Source: Taeniopygia guttata (Eukaryota > Chordata > Aves > Passeriformes > Estrildidae). Taken from it: DNA of 64,000 nt. The stretch is taken from NCBI RefSeq assembly GCF_048771995.1, contig NC_133026.1, positions 100,719,001 to 100,783,000 on the forward strand, written 5' to 3'. A program made the translations under genes and the position numbers. The notes below the pieces were generated by a model that saw only the letters and a list, made by a program, of their open reading frames with translations, ran no database searches and was not told where the DNA came from. This document shows positions 40,301 to 49,600 of the stretch, piece after piece (the stretch's first letter is position 1; every line of letters starts with the position of its first letter).

Positions 40301-43300
40301 AATAAGCTGCAATACTTGAGTGAAGTGCTCTCTACCTCCCATGAAAAGTCATTTGAACACACACCAGCTGATAGCTGATTTTATAAACTGACAATTCCAG
40401 ACTATGATGCAGATCAACAATCAGAAATTAAATATTCTCTGTCACACTGATCTCTCCTAGTAACTCAACACATCAAAAAGAAAATTCACTGCACACAGAC
40501 ACATTCCAAATTTTATTTTAGACTGCTAAGGGAAAAGAATAGCTCTTTATTTTGAGATGTTTACAAAGGTAACATAACTGCACTTCACGCACTTGTAAGC
40601 AAGAACATCAATAAAAAAGTATCAATTTAAAATATTCAGGCATTTTTATAATTTTGCATTGCTAGTCAGACACCACTAAATCACATGAAATTCAAATTCT
40701 GAACACTGTCTGCTAATCTTCCAAAGCTCATCAAATCGACTAGTGTTGATTTTCAATTAGGTGTTGCAGAAGCATGTCTTATGACTGATTTAAACATCTG
40801 GAGAAGGCTTTTAAAATTTTTTTTAAGAAAAACGACCATAATCCAAGACCAATTTAAATCCATGTTACTTAAAATTGCAAAACTGGCTTCTTTGGGTTAA
40901 GGAAGAATGAGTTTCCATAAAAGTGCTACGAATTTTTGAACTCAAAACTTCAAATGTTGCTATTAAACTACACAACTGCTTACAAAGGAAAAAAAATTTA
41001 AAAACATACTTATTCACAGGGCACCAACTCCGGATTCCAATAATCTTCACTGAACTAGAGCTACCAACAATGACTACATGTATGAGTCACGTGAAGAAGA
41101 CACCAGTAAGATGATGTTCCATCTTCCGAATGGGTTGCTTTTAAGTGTCTTGTGTTTTACTTCCTATCCAGTCCTAAATAAACTCCAACAACTTTTGATT
41201 TGGGAAGCTAAACAAAACACATTAGAATACAAAAGAAAGCCAACCTGCAGGAGAAATATGGATGAAGAACCTGGGTACAAGACCAGAATTTTGCCATGAG
41301 GCAAATTCTCAGTACTCCATGCTCTGAACCTGCTATTACGTAGTTTATTAACTGCCTCTTGGTTTCATCACTTTTACACTTGTACACTTTTTCCCTTTGT
41401 CACGTTTGCACAACACTACGAAAAGTACTTATTTGTTTTGTGGGTTTGCTTAAGATATTCTTGATTGTTTCAGAATCCAAAGAAACCCACCTACCAAAGG
41501 GGGACAGAGGGATTAAACATGACCTAAACACTATTAATGACTGAAATTGCTAGGACTACAAGCACTATCAAAACAGGATTGCCATCGTGGACACCAAGGG
41601 AACTATGTAATACGTTAGCTACCACAGGACATGTTCTTAGAACTCCCCTTGAATTGTGCTGAATAAAATTCAAGGATAAATGTATCACAGACCTTATGTT
41701 TGCTGACAGGGCAAATTAGGTTATATTAATAAAAAAACCAGTTCATCAGGTAATGATGAATTTAAAACCTTGTTAACAACTCCTTAAGACAAGTACTACG
41801 TATCTTTTAATAAAACAGTTGTTTGTAAAGGGGCACACTATCACATTTCACTGTTACCCTAAAGGTCAGCAAATCCATTTTAACTTCCTGAGGGAAGAAA
41901 ACCAACAAAATTATTTGTTCAATTCAAATGTTCAGATGTAAACTGGATCTCTGTTACATATGCGTCAACAATACTAATAATAATAAAATGGATGACTGTA
42001 CCAATAAAATAACTTTGAATAATCTGCTGCACTGAAAAAATGTAGTGCTTTATTCTTTTAACAAAGTTTTGTGCTTTACCTACACTATGCTACATTTATT
42101 CCGAGTCATACATTCTCTTTCTTACTAACCAATTACTTTTTAAAAGGTGACACTCAGAATTCACTGCTGTCAATATTGTATTCTTCAACACAGTACTTTA
42201 GAACTGGGTTCGTTTGTGGCACACAAACCTTTTTAAACACCTCTAAGTAATAAGCAGTTTGAAAATATTTCTTGAGAGTGCACTCAATGCTCTCTCAATT
42301 GACAGCACTTTCTATAGTATATTACTACAATAGTACAGTAATAGAGTACTGCAGTCTCATTATGCTTCATATTTTGTTTTTGCTTAGTCTGCTCTACAGA
42401 AATTTTCCTAATATATGCATTAGCCTGAAAATAAAGTTTACGCCTAAAGAATACACATTTCATGCTCTAAGTACATAAACACACAGCACAATAAAGATCA
42501 CTGACAACAGCTTCACACAGATAGAATTTCTAATCTAGTATTTATTTTATCAACACACTCTTTCATATCACATCAATATTGTGTAGTTCCAGCTCAAACA
42601 CATCTCACCATTTGCAGGCTACAAATCAGACACAGTATTTTTTTTAATTTGAAAAAAAAAAAAATTAAAATAATGCATTTCCCCCCAACCTGTTCTTGCA
42701 TCAACCTGTTCTGACCACAGCATACTGAAATGTGAGTGCAGCCAGACCGGCAGCATTTCAACACCCGAAAACCCAAGTGAAAAATCACAAGTTCCTGCAA
42801 TGGTTTTGACTCTGTGTAATTTTAAAAAAGTGCAATTTAAGAAAAAATTAAACTGAAGCTATCGAGAAATTAATATGCATAATTAGACAGATATTGGGTT
42901 TTAACTGATTTGACGCATCAATAAAACAAGTATAGTTTGCTAATTTATCTAAATGCTAGGCCAGAGCAAAGCTATTTTCGGGGTATACAGTGTTCTTTTC
43001 TAATACAAACATTCATTTGTTCTAGCTGTCCGTAGAAGATTTTTACAACATCATAAATTCCACTCTGTCCTCTAAAACAATGAAAAATGAGCATACTAAA
43101 AGTGGAAAACAGAAGAATGCACAGGATTAGGCATGTACATGTGCTGACACCAACCACAACACTTTACAATGTTAGTTCACATAATATTAACTACTTTTTA
43201 AAAAAAAATAAAAAAACCTAATACTGATGATTCCAAATCTGAAAGGTTCTGAGATTTTTCTCAATGCCCCTTATAGATATAAGATATCATCACAAAAACT

Positions 43301-44272
43301 ACATGTTCTGACACACTTTTCTTTATGCCCTTGTCTTTCAACGATCACTCATTTCTGACAGAGCCTTTCCTTTCGCAGCTACCTAATTCATGAGGAGAGA
43401 AAACCACAGACACACACGATACCAGCGCTAGCTGGGACCTATTTTGACAGCAGCACGTCAGCAGTCACAGCCATGCGGTCGGCACGCAACACACAGCACA
43501 CATAAAACTTCCGAAAGGCACGCATTCCGTTTCCCTTATTCCCAGGAAAGACGCGAGCTCCCGGGTTACGTTCCGATAGCCTGCCTAAGACACGACAGCT
43601 TCGGCGAAGGGGCGGGGAGCCCTTTGCCGGGCTGGGATGCAGCGGGGCGAGGGCGCGGGTGCCGGGCACTGATGGTGCAAAGCCGCACCAGCTCCGCGCG
43701 GACACCGGGGCCCCAACACGCCCGAGAGAAAAAGTAGGACAAGGCCAGACGTTAGGGCAGGCTCGTGAAGCCTGGAACCCCGAAAGGCTTCCACCGCCCG
43801 CGCCAGGGCCTCTCCTGCCCGCTGCTGCCAGAGGGAGCCCGCACCGCCAGCGACCGGAGAGCGACACCGCGGCCCCGGGCGCCGCTGCTCCGGGCCGGGC
43901 CTACGAGCGCAGCGGTGCCACGGCGGGGCGGGCAGGGACAGGGGCAGGCAGGGGCGGCCGATCCCACCCGGCACCGCGGATCCCGCGGGATCCCAAGATG
44001 GCGGCGGCCGATCCCGCTCGCCGGCTCGGCGGCGCCCCCCATCCCCCGGCGGGCGGGCAGCGCCCGGCACCGCGGCCCGCCCGCGGGAGGCAGCGGGGAA
44101 CGCGGCGCCCGGAGGCGGCCCGGCGCCAGGCGGAACGGGACACCCCGCCGCTGCCGCCCCTCTCCCCTCCGCCGCGCCGGCTTCCCCCCTCCTCACCTTT
44201 GAATTTGAGGTCGGTGGGCGGATCGAGGACTAGAATCTGCTCGTGCTTCGCCAGAGCCCCAGCGGCCGCCAT
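19180..44272 (-). CDS. VAPA: VAPA, VAMP-associated protein A (whole coding span, six exons)
   Basis: VAPA is a tail-anchored ER protein. Its cytosolic MSP domain binds FFAT motifs of lipid-transfer proteins such as OSBP and CERT, tethering the ER to other membranes. Joined minus-strand exons: 44272-44197, 27685-27533, 24935-24832, 22844-22764, 20460-20284 and 19338-19180. They total 750 nt, giving 249 residues, the same length as the common human isoform. The MSP domain covers roughly residues 8-125. The FFAT-contacting KFM of HKFMVQT is intact (K93, M95). A heptad-like coiled coil follows (about 165-205), then a C-terminal membrane anchor (about 227-249) with a GxxxG motif in FIGFFLGKF. Every junction has AG/GT borders and phases agree. 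The start ATG at 44272 opens [16 protein letters not shown], matching family N-termini. I saw no damage; the gene looks functional. Confidence 0.97.
19339..20283 (-). other. VAPA: VAPA intron 5
   Basis: An AT-rich intron of 945 bp with consensus GT and AG ends. No repeat or embedded gene was seen. Confidence 0.85.
20284..20460 (-). CDS. VAPA: VAPA coding exon 5
   Basis: The exon has 177 nt, 59 whole codons, with a TTTGTAG acceptor and GTAAGT donor. It encodes the linker ([34 protein letters not shown]) and most of the coiled coil ([20 protein letters not shown] then NRHLR), which mediates dimerisation. The linker diverges most from human, as expected for a flexible region. Confidence 0.96.
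21044..22110 (-). mobile_element. CR1 LINE fragment, internally deleted
   Basis: On the minus strand this CR1 copy carries ORF2 sequence between the endonuclease and reverse transcriptase ([17 protein letters not shown]). It then jumps directly to the ORF2 C-terminal part ([27 protein letters not shown]) and on to the 3' UTR ending near 21044 (GGTTCCTTCCCACCCAAACT). The missing reverse-transcriptase body shows a large internal deletion. Its 5' limit near 22110 is approximate. The element lies in the same orientation as VAPA. Confidence 0.9.
22497..22622 (+). mobile_element. CR1 LINE, short 3' fragment
   Basis: It matches the end of CR1: CTCCATTGCTGGAGTTTTTT, then TGGACCAGATGGTATTTCAA, AAGGTCCCTTTAAACTTG and the terminal CCATGATTCTATGAAT. 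It is a truncated relic within VAPA intron 4, opposite in orientation to the larger CR1 beside it. Confidence 0.85.
22764..22844 (-). CDS. VAPA: VAPA coding exon 4
   Basis: The exon has 81 nt, 27 whole codons, with a TTAG acceptor and GTAAGTAAGG donor. It encodes [20 protein letters not shown] and PNENDKL, the end of the MSP domain and the start of the linker. Both ends are in phase 0, so skipping would keep the frame but remove the final MSP strand. Confidence 0.96.
22845..24831 (-). other. VAPA: VAPA intron 3
   Basis: An AT-rich intron of about 2.0 kb with no recognised repeat or gene. A perfect palindromic CRE, TGACGTCA (24703-24710), lies just upstream, near the 3' boundary of the following segment. 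Confidence 0.8.
24832..24935 (-). CDS. VAPA: VAPA coding exon 3
   Basis: The exon has 104 nt with an ACAG acceptor and GTAAGT donor. It encodes [20 protein letters not shown] and [15 protein letters not shown]. It holds the lysine and methionine (K93, M95) that contact the FFAT peptide in VAP crystal structures. Mutation of the equivalent human pair (K94, M96) abolishes FFAT binding. Confidence 0.97.
24936..27532 (-). other. VAPA: VAPA intron 2
   Basis: An AT-rich intron of about 2.6 kb without interspersed repeats that I can recognise. Short ORFs on both strands show no similarity to known proteins. Confidence 0.8.
27533..27685 (-). CDS. VAPA: VAPA coding exon 2
   Basis: The exon has 153 nt, with a TTTTTTTTCAG acceptor and a GTAAAA donor. 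It encodes [38 protein letters not shown] and [13 protein letters not shown], the core of the MSP fold. The [20 protein letters not shown] stretch is the conserved VAP signature. SSVIV replaces the human STVTV, a conservative change. Confidence 0.97.
32575..33360 (-). mobile_element. CR1 LINE, 3' fragment
   Basis: Read on the minus strand, this is the C-terminal part of CR1 ORF2 and its 3' UTR. Recognisable + strand complements are TGGAAGGGACCTCTAGAGGA near the 3' end, then TCCAGCCTTTCCTCACA, CCCAGAGCTGCACCCAGCAC and GTGGCCTCACCAGTGCTCAA. It is 5' truncated near 33360. It lies in VAPA intron 1 in the gene's orientation. Confidence 0.9.
35862..35886. repeat. A-25 homopolymer in VAPA intron 1
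   Basis: A pure run of 25 A on the + strand. No retrocopy or SINE body was recognised before it, so it is treated as simple sequence. Confidence 0.9.
36890..37440 (-). mobile_element. Ancient CR1/L3-like LINE relic
   Basis: The + strand contains TTGCTGATGTATTTATAGAT, AGCAATCAGATCCCCTTTCA and GCTAAGATTAACAAGCTAAAG, which follow the 3' part of old CR1/L3 elements in minus orientation. Further on, GGTCATTAACAAAAAATGGA recalls another CR1 landmark. Divergence is high and the limits are approximate. Confidence 0.5.
37440..37975 (+). mobile_element. CR1 LINE, reverse-transcriptase fragment
   Basis: In + orientation this is a decayed stretch of the CR1 ORF2 reverse transcriptase. Landmarks include AACATGGCTTTATCATGGTC, TGGTATCCATATCCCCCAG, GGACCAATATTACTCAGTG (the LGP.LF..FIND region) and CCAAGTGCAAGGTCCTACAC. 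Both ends are truncated. It is an old copy without an intact frame. Confidence 0.85.
43978..44005 (+). promoter_or_regulatory. 16-bp palindrome next to a perfect YY1 motif
   Basis: GGATCCCGCGGGATCC at 43978-43993 is a perfect palindrome. It is followed at once by CAAGATGGCGGC (43994-44005), the full YY1 consensus. The YY1 motif points along the + strand, opposite to VAPA. Such motifs usually sit just downstream of the start site of the transcript they face, so an antisense start within VAPA intron 1 is possible. Confidence 0.5.
44197..44272 (-). CDS. VAPA: VAPA coding exon 1
   Basis: This encodes residues 1-25 and one base of codon 26: [16 protein letters not shown] then DPPTDLKFK, the first strand of the MSP domain. 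The donor GTGAGG begins at 44196. The start codon lies in GAGATGGCGGCCGC, which also fits the YY1 core ATGGCGGC. This arrangement, with the initiator overlapping a YY1 site, is common in CpG-island promoters. Confidence 0.96.
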
Positions 44273-44290
44273 CTCGCTCGCTCGCTCCGG

Positions 44291-44372
44291 CGGGAGGAGG
44301 GGCAGGGGGGAGGGTGGAGGAGGCGGAGGAGAAGGCGGAGAAGGCGGAGGAGGGGCGGAGGGGGCCGGCGGT
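44291..44372 (+). repeat. Polypurine GGAGGCGGA tract in VAPA 5' UTR region
   Basis: Imperfect repeats of GGAGG, GGCGGAG and GAAGGCGGAG form an almost purely purine + strand, which is the VAPA template strand. Several G-runs could form a quadruplex or an R-loop. In the VAPA message the region reads as C/U-rich. Confidence 0.75.
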
Positions 44373-44570
44373 ACCGCCGCTCCCTCGCGGCGGGCGGGCG
44401 GTGTCTCGGCGCGGCTCTGCGGGCTCTGCCGGCGGGACGCGGGCCGAGGGCGGCACTGTCGCTGCTGCTGCGCGCCCCCGAGCGCGGCCCCGCGCCCTCC
44501 TCGCCCCGGCAGCACCGCCCCCTGCGCGGGCACGACGGCGGCGGCGCGCCCCCCTCCAGGCCTTCCTTGT

Positions 44571-44580
44571 GCGCATGCGC
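44571..44580. promoter_or_regulatory. NRF1 site, VAPA promoter
   Basis: GCGCATGCGC is the exact palindromic core bound by NRF1. Its place in a CpG island about 300 bp upstream of the VAPA start codon is typical for the factor. Confidence 0.7.
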
Positions 44581-44696
44581 CCGGGCGCCGCCGGGTCGTC
44601 CCACACACACGGACAGTGGGACACAGAGGGACGTGGAAACACACGGGCGTACGCACACCCACACGCAATTCCCTCCCACTCTGGCGGGTAGAGCGA

Positions 44697-45497
44697 CTCA
44701 GAATCCCAGAATCAGTTGGGTTGGAAAAGAGCTCCGAGATCATGGGGTCCAACCTGTGACAGGACAGCAACCCTGTAAGGCAGAGCACAAGACTCAGTGC
44801 CACGTCCAGTCTTTCTTTAAACACCTCCAGGGACCGTGACTCCACCACCCCCCTAGGCATCACATTCCAATACCTAATCACTCTTTCTGTGAAGAAATTA
44901 GTCCTAATGTCCAACCTAAAGCTCTCCTGGTGGAAGCTGAGGTTTTGTACTGTCATCCTATTGCTAATTGCCTGGGAGACCGACTCCCACTTGGCCTAAA
45001 CCTCCTGTCAGGCACTTGTAGAGGGAGAGACGGAGCCCCCTGAGCCACCTCTCCTCCAGGCTAAACACCCTCAGCTCCCCCAGCTGCTCCTCACAGGACA
45101 TGTGCTCCAGACCCTTCACCAGCTTCATTGCCTTTATCTTGACACACTCCAGCACCTGAATGTCTTTCCTGAATTGAGTGGCCCAGAATTGGACACAGTT
45201 CTCAAGTGCAGTCTCACCAGTGCTATATATAGGGGGAAAATCATTGTCCTGGTCCTGCTGCCACATGATGCCTGATAAAGGCCAGAATGCCATTGGCCTT
45301 CTTGGCCACCTAGTCACACGCTGGCTCATGTTCAGCTGCTGTTTACCAGCATCCCCAGACCTCTTTCTGCTGAGCACTTTTTCCAGCCAGTCTTCCCGCA
45401 GCCTGTAGCGCTGCAGGGGTTGGTGTAACACAAGCGCAGGACCTGGCACTAGGTCTTGTTGAACCTCACACCATCGGTCTCGGCTCATCGATCCAGT
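44697..45497 (-). mobile_element. CR1 LINE, 3' fragment splitting a CpG-rich promoter
   Basis: On the minus strand it gives ORF2 C-terminal peptide (CVQFWATQFRKDIQVLECV, KLVKGLEHMSCEEQLGEL, NFFTERVIRYWN) and a 3' UTR ending at the CTGATTCTGGGATTCTGAG tail near 44697. It is 5' truncated near 45497. CpG-rich unique DNA lies on both sides, so it seems to have landed in a once continuous promoter region upstream of VAPA. Confidence 0.93.
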
Positions 45498-45800
45498 CTG
45501 TCTTCCCCGGCGCTGCGTCTTATGCCCGTCCAGTCCCCACAAGCAGCGGTGGCTGCGGCGGAGCGGGGAGAATCAGCATCCCCGCTCCTCGCCTTCCCAA
45601 GCGCACACACACACAGTTCGGGATGGAGCGGGCAGGGTGCCGCTGGCTCGGCGCTTTGGGCAGCCGCGCCGGGAGAACTACAGCACCCAGCATGCCCCGC
45701 GGTAGTAGCGAGAACTGCTGGGAGTTGTAGTCTTGGGGGGACACCGGGCGCCCTTCCCTCGGGCCTCAGGGGCACTGGCTTGATCGGCCTTTCCCTCTAA
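45498..45800. promoter_or_regulatory. CpG-rich promoter segment with paired ZNF143-type sites
   Basis: The GC-rich segment contains ACTACAGCACCCAGCATGC at 45677-45695 (+). An inverted partner, ACTACAACTCCCAGCAGTT, is read on the minus strand at 45731-45713. Both fit the ZNF143/THAP11 (SBS) element ACTACAANTCCCAGNATGC. Such sites mark bidirectional CpG-island promoters. The segment lies about 1.4 kb upstream of the VAPA ATG, of which 0.8 kb is the CR1 insertion. It could be part of the VAPA promoter or drive a divergent + strand transcript. Confidence 0.7.
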
Positions 45801-45930
45801 ACTGGAGAAGGGAGAGCGAATCTGGGTGGTGGGTCCTGGCAGCGCTGGTGGCTCTGACACGGGTCAGTGCTGTTCGTGGGTGAGGCAGTTCCCAGCTGCT
45901 GCCATGTACCCTCGTTTAAAAAAAAAAAAA

Positions 45931-46170
45931 TTCAAAAATTGTGACAGTTTGATTGGAGACAGCATCTTGAAAAACATTGCCACTTGCATCTCTGTAGTTG
46001 AGACTGATAACCAGACCGAAAAGACGACCAGCCATAGGCTCAGCAGGGATGAAGGAGTACTCAAACGTGGCTTGTCTCTGTGGTGGAACTACTGTGTTCA
46101 GAGAGAGAGCTGTGAAGTTCTGGGTGTAAAACTGATATTCTTGAGGGTACCGGGAAGAAGCATCGAGAGA
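45931..46170 (-). pseudogene. SSR1: SSR1 (TRAP-alpha) retropseudogene fragment
   Basis: SSR1 encodes the alpha subunit of the ER translocon-associated complex. Here 80 codons on the minus strand give [60 protein letters not shown] and [19 protein letters not shown] recognise this as the conserved lumenal part just before the membrane segment. No splice-site borders fit either end. The frame is open but stops matching abruptly: the 5' half of the gene is absent, and the 3' side runs into a T run on the minus strand. Changes at conserved positions (P to S, G to A, P to L, F to S) fit neutral decay. It is most likely a truncated processed copy. No poly(A) tail remains, so a partial duplication is the alternative. 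Confidence 0.85.
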
Positions 46171-46319
46171 CACAGCGCTGGGATGGCTGTGGTCCAGTCC
46201 TGGGCACTGACATGGATGGCCTGACCTTCTGGCCTTGAAAACAGCCGAAACCATTAAAGTTGGAAAATTGTCATTACATTAAGTCTTAGGAATATTAACA
46301 GGGAATAAATGGACCTGTT

Positions 46320-46672
46320 TAAGGTAGAGAAGAGAAGATGGAAGGGATCTCATAAAAGTGTCTCAAAGGTGGGTGTCAAGAGGATGGTGCCAAATTCTTT
46401 CAATGGTCCCCAGAGACAGGACAATGAGCAGTGGCCATAAACTCCAACACAAGAAGTTCCATCTCAACATGAAGAACTTTTTTATGTTAAGGGTCTCCGA
46501 GCACTGGTACAGGAGAGTTATGGAATCTCCCTCTCTGGAGACATTCAAAATCCACCTGGATGAGTTCCTGTGTCACCTGCTTTAGGTGACCCTGCTTTGG
46601 GAGGGGGTCTGGACTAGATGATCTCCAGACATCTGTTCCAACTCTTCCAACAATTCTGCAATTCTGTGAAAA
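46320..46672 (+). mobile_element. CR1 LINE, 3' fragment
   Basis: It matches the end of CR1 ORF2 and its tail in + orientation: AACACAAGAAGTTCCATCTC, AACATGAAGAACTTTTTTAT, GAGCACTGGTACAGGAGAG, then GATGAGTTCCTGTGTCACCT and the terminal CAATTCTGCAATTCTGTGA. It is 5' truncated. Confidence 0.92.
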
Positions 46673-49600
46673 GCTGAGAGAGACTGAGCTCTTGCAAAAC
46701 CTGAATGAAAAATAAGAACTATTATTTATTAGTAGGCAGGAACATGAGTTGTTTGCCATCCTCCTTGCTAACGCTTTTTGTCAGATACAGTGTTGTCACC
46801 GTGGGCCTTTTCATTAGTACTATTCTTTCAAGCAGATGGTGCATCCTGGGGTATTTGAATGTACCAGTAACAAACAAACAAATAAGAAAAAACAGTTAGA
46901 CAGTCAAATCCATCCAAAACTTGATGATTTCTGTGTCCTAAATCGGCTTCTGAAGAATTCTCCTGTAAGAGATATGTTTGTATTCATGCAAAGTTGGAGT
47001 ACAGGTGAGAAAAATTTAGTCAGAAGGACTAACGCATTTTTTCTCTCTTGCAAAATCTGGTGTAGGTATGCTAAGAACATATATAAGGACAAAATAACCC
47101 ATTTCAAAAATATGTCCTGATAATAAATACATTGAGAGGACTTAAATGGTTTGCATTCAAAATCAGCTCTTCATAGTAATACTTGTGGATGACATAATTT
47201 CTTTGGTGAATACCTCTAGTTCAGCCGAGCCATGAAGGAAGGACTGTGGACTGGGAAGGCTGGGGAGACTCTCTGAGTAATTTAGGTTCAGGTTCTGCCT
47301 TGGAGCCCCCACCCTCCACTTCAGCTGCCTGCCCCTCCTCCAGGCCTGCCACCATCATTCCTGCCTACTTTTTTCCGCACCGCTCTTGCCAACACCAAAA
47401 CCCACATGACTTTTAATACCATCACTGCCTGAAGAAGAAACAAGTAAAAAGTGCTCTAGAAAAGCACCTCAGAGCAGGTTTTCCCGATTGAAATTGGCTT
47501 CAATAAGTGGAGTTACATGACCTATGTGTGAAAATGCCACTAGAGCTCTGCAACTACTCTGGCTGCAGGTTTTTTCCAGACTTACTTTATAATGCACATA
47601 AAACAGCATCTTAAATTACATCTTTTATTTACAGTGCAATATTTTAAATTGTTATCTGGTGGTCTGTTGGGCTTTGTTAACAAAACAAATGTTCCACTCT
47701 GTTTATGCATTCTTACCCTTGGTATCTGGAAGATAAACTGGAAAACAGAGGTTTTTCATCTTCTATCTTAACACAGAAGAAGAATGTTAACTCTGTTATT
47801 TCTACTCTCTGTTTCTGTTCGTGAATCAAGCAAAGATTAAGCCATAGTGCATGCTTCTCAGAAATAGTAATTCAGCCTCCAGAATTACCTGCTGCTTATG
47901 TACCAGACGAACTGGGTCTCAGCTTTCATAAAATCATGACATGGGAAATAGCTGCAAAATGCTGAATGCCACAAAAGTTTCTGTCTTTTCTCCTTTTAAT
48001 GAGGTTAAAAAATAATAGTAAAGAGTACAAATGCAAAAGAAGCTTTGAAGCTTCTGCCATGCAGATTTACAAGACAGCAGTATCTCTGTTGCGTAATTCT
48101 TCTACACATTTCTTGTTTAAGAAAAACTGAGGAAAACCAGAAGTTTGGATCTCTCCTTAATATGATAATAGGATTTAGAGGTTTTCCCATGCAAGCACCT
48201 TGTTAGACACGGCTGTGCAGTAATGGGACTGACATCAGGGATGTGCATGTTTTGGGGAAAGGCTGGGTTGGTACTTATCAAAAGCATAGTGAGAGGCAGT
48301 GCATGAAGAACAGAGCACAGTCCCAAGCTCTGAGGGGATGTCACATAATCACCAAGGCTGCAAAGGACCCCAGTAAGGCCACAGTTTAATTTCCAACTCA
48401 AAGCTGTTTTTTACTGTGGTCTTTGTTGTTGTTTGAACACATTTTGAAACTTACTAATGCATTGATCTGTTTTATTGCATTTAGTATCATTTCTGATCTA
48501 ATGCTTCTATTTCATCCAGACTGATATAATTTTTATATTAAAACAACACCTGTGCTGTTGATCAGCAATATCTGCCAACCTTCTCCAACATCTGATTCAT
48601 TTTGTTTCATCACCTCACAGCTCAGGAATGAAACCTTGGATCTATTGCAGTCAATAGAACTCCTATCACTGATTTCAGTGAGATAATAATGTCATTCCAG
48701 AAGAGTGTATTCATCACTGCTTGCAAAAGGATTAAATTTGCTAATCTGAGGTCAACATTTGTCCTGTGTATTTGTAGATTTTGATGGTTTTCACTCTGCA
48801 AATTCAGTATTGTTGTTATAATATCTCGGTTTCGAGACAGTTTGACATTTTTCAAAACTGTTTGCTATAAAATATTAAATAAGCACTCTGTGTTCCTGAG
48901 AAGTAATAGAATAGATTCAGTTTCTTAATAGCTTTTTCCTGTTTATTGTGAAGGTTGTTTGGTCAGTCCCACCTATTATTAACTTGAAAATTCCTTGCAA
49001 GAAAACAATATCACAACCTTCTTTGCCAGTTTGTGGTGATATTGAGACTGTCAGAGTAACCAAGTGCTGCATTACTTGTTGTGTTAATGGGAAAATTCTG
49101 GGTCTCACTCAGTGAAGTATCTAATGCATCCAGCCCTGCTAAGTCAGTGAATATTGCAAAATGCAAAGGTATAAGCTAAGAATTATGTTCCAATTTCTCT
49201 TTAGGGAAATACCTGGTCTTTTGGTGCTGCTGTTTTTCTTCTGAAATACAAACCTGTTCTTACAGCAGGTTCTAGTCTTCATTTACTTGACTGCTAGAGG
49301 TCCATATATAATTTTAGGCCCACTTGTTATATTGTAAATCAGAGGTTAAGTCACAGTCCATACTATTATTGAAGATTTATGGCACTATTCAAATGTTGCC
49401 ACAGAATGCAAAAGTACATCTTAGTTGAATATCTTCAACTTGGTTCAACTACCGTGTATTTCTTCACCCCAATAAATTGCTATAAAAACACACAATACAT
49501 GTTGAGTATTCATGAAGAAAGAAGCCAATAACACATAATGGCATTCTCATAAATAGCTATAGCACAAAACTGAATGTGCTTTTCATATTTTGGACCCAAT

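Larger units (their letters stand above)
27686..44196 (-). other. VAPA: VAPA intron 1
   Basis: The first intron spans about 16.5 kb. It is mostly unique AT-rich DNA. It also holds a CR1 copy at 32575-33360, old CR1 relics at 36890-37440 and 37440-37975, a 25-bp A run (35862-35886) and, at its 5' end, the CpG-rich downstream half of the VAPA promoter. No other gene was recognised inside it. Confidence 0.85.
43430..44690 (-). promoter_or_regulatory. VAPA: VAPA CpG-island promoter and 5' end
   Basis: CpG and GC content rise sharply here, against AT-rich flanks, and the VAPA start codon lies inside. No TATA box is seen, as usual for housekeeping promoters. A perfect palindromic NRF1 site GCGCATGCGC lies at 44571-44580, about 300 bp upstream of the ATG. 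A polypurine tract (44291-44372, + strand) falls in the presumed 5' UTR. GC-box-like sequences are common. Long ORFs in this island arise from its base composition. Confidence 0.85.

Noticed and set aside
43659-44956. Long GC-rich ORFs (up to 366 codons) on both strands
   Set aside because: They arise from CpG-island composition, overlap VAPA exon 1 and its 5' flank in other frames, and give low-complexity A/R/P/G-rich peptides.
44964-45542. 192-codon minus-strand ORF as a host gene
   Set aside because: It is CR1 ORF2 C-terminal sequence in a 5'-truncated copy.
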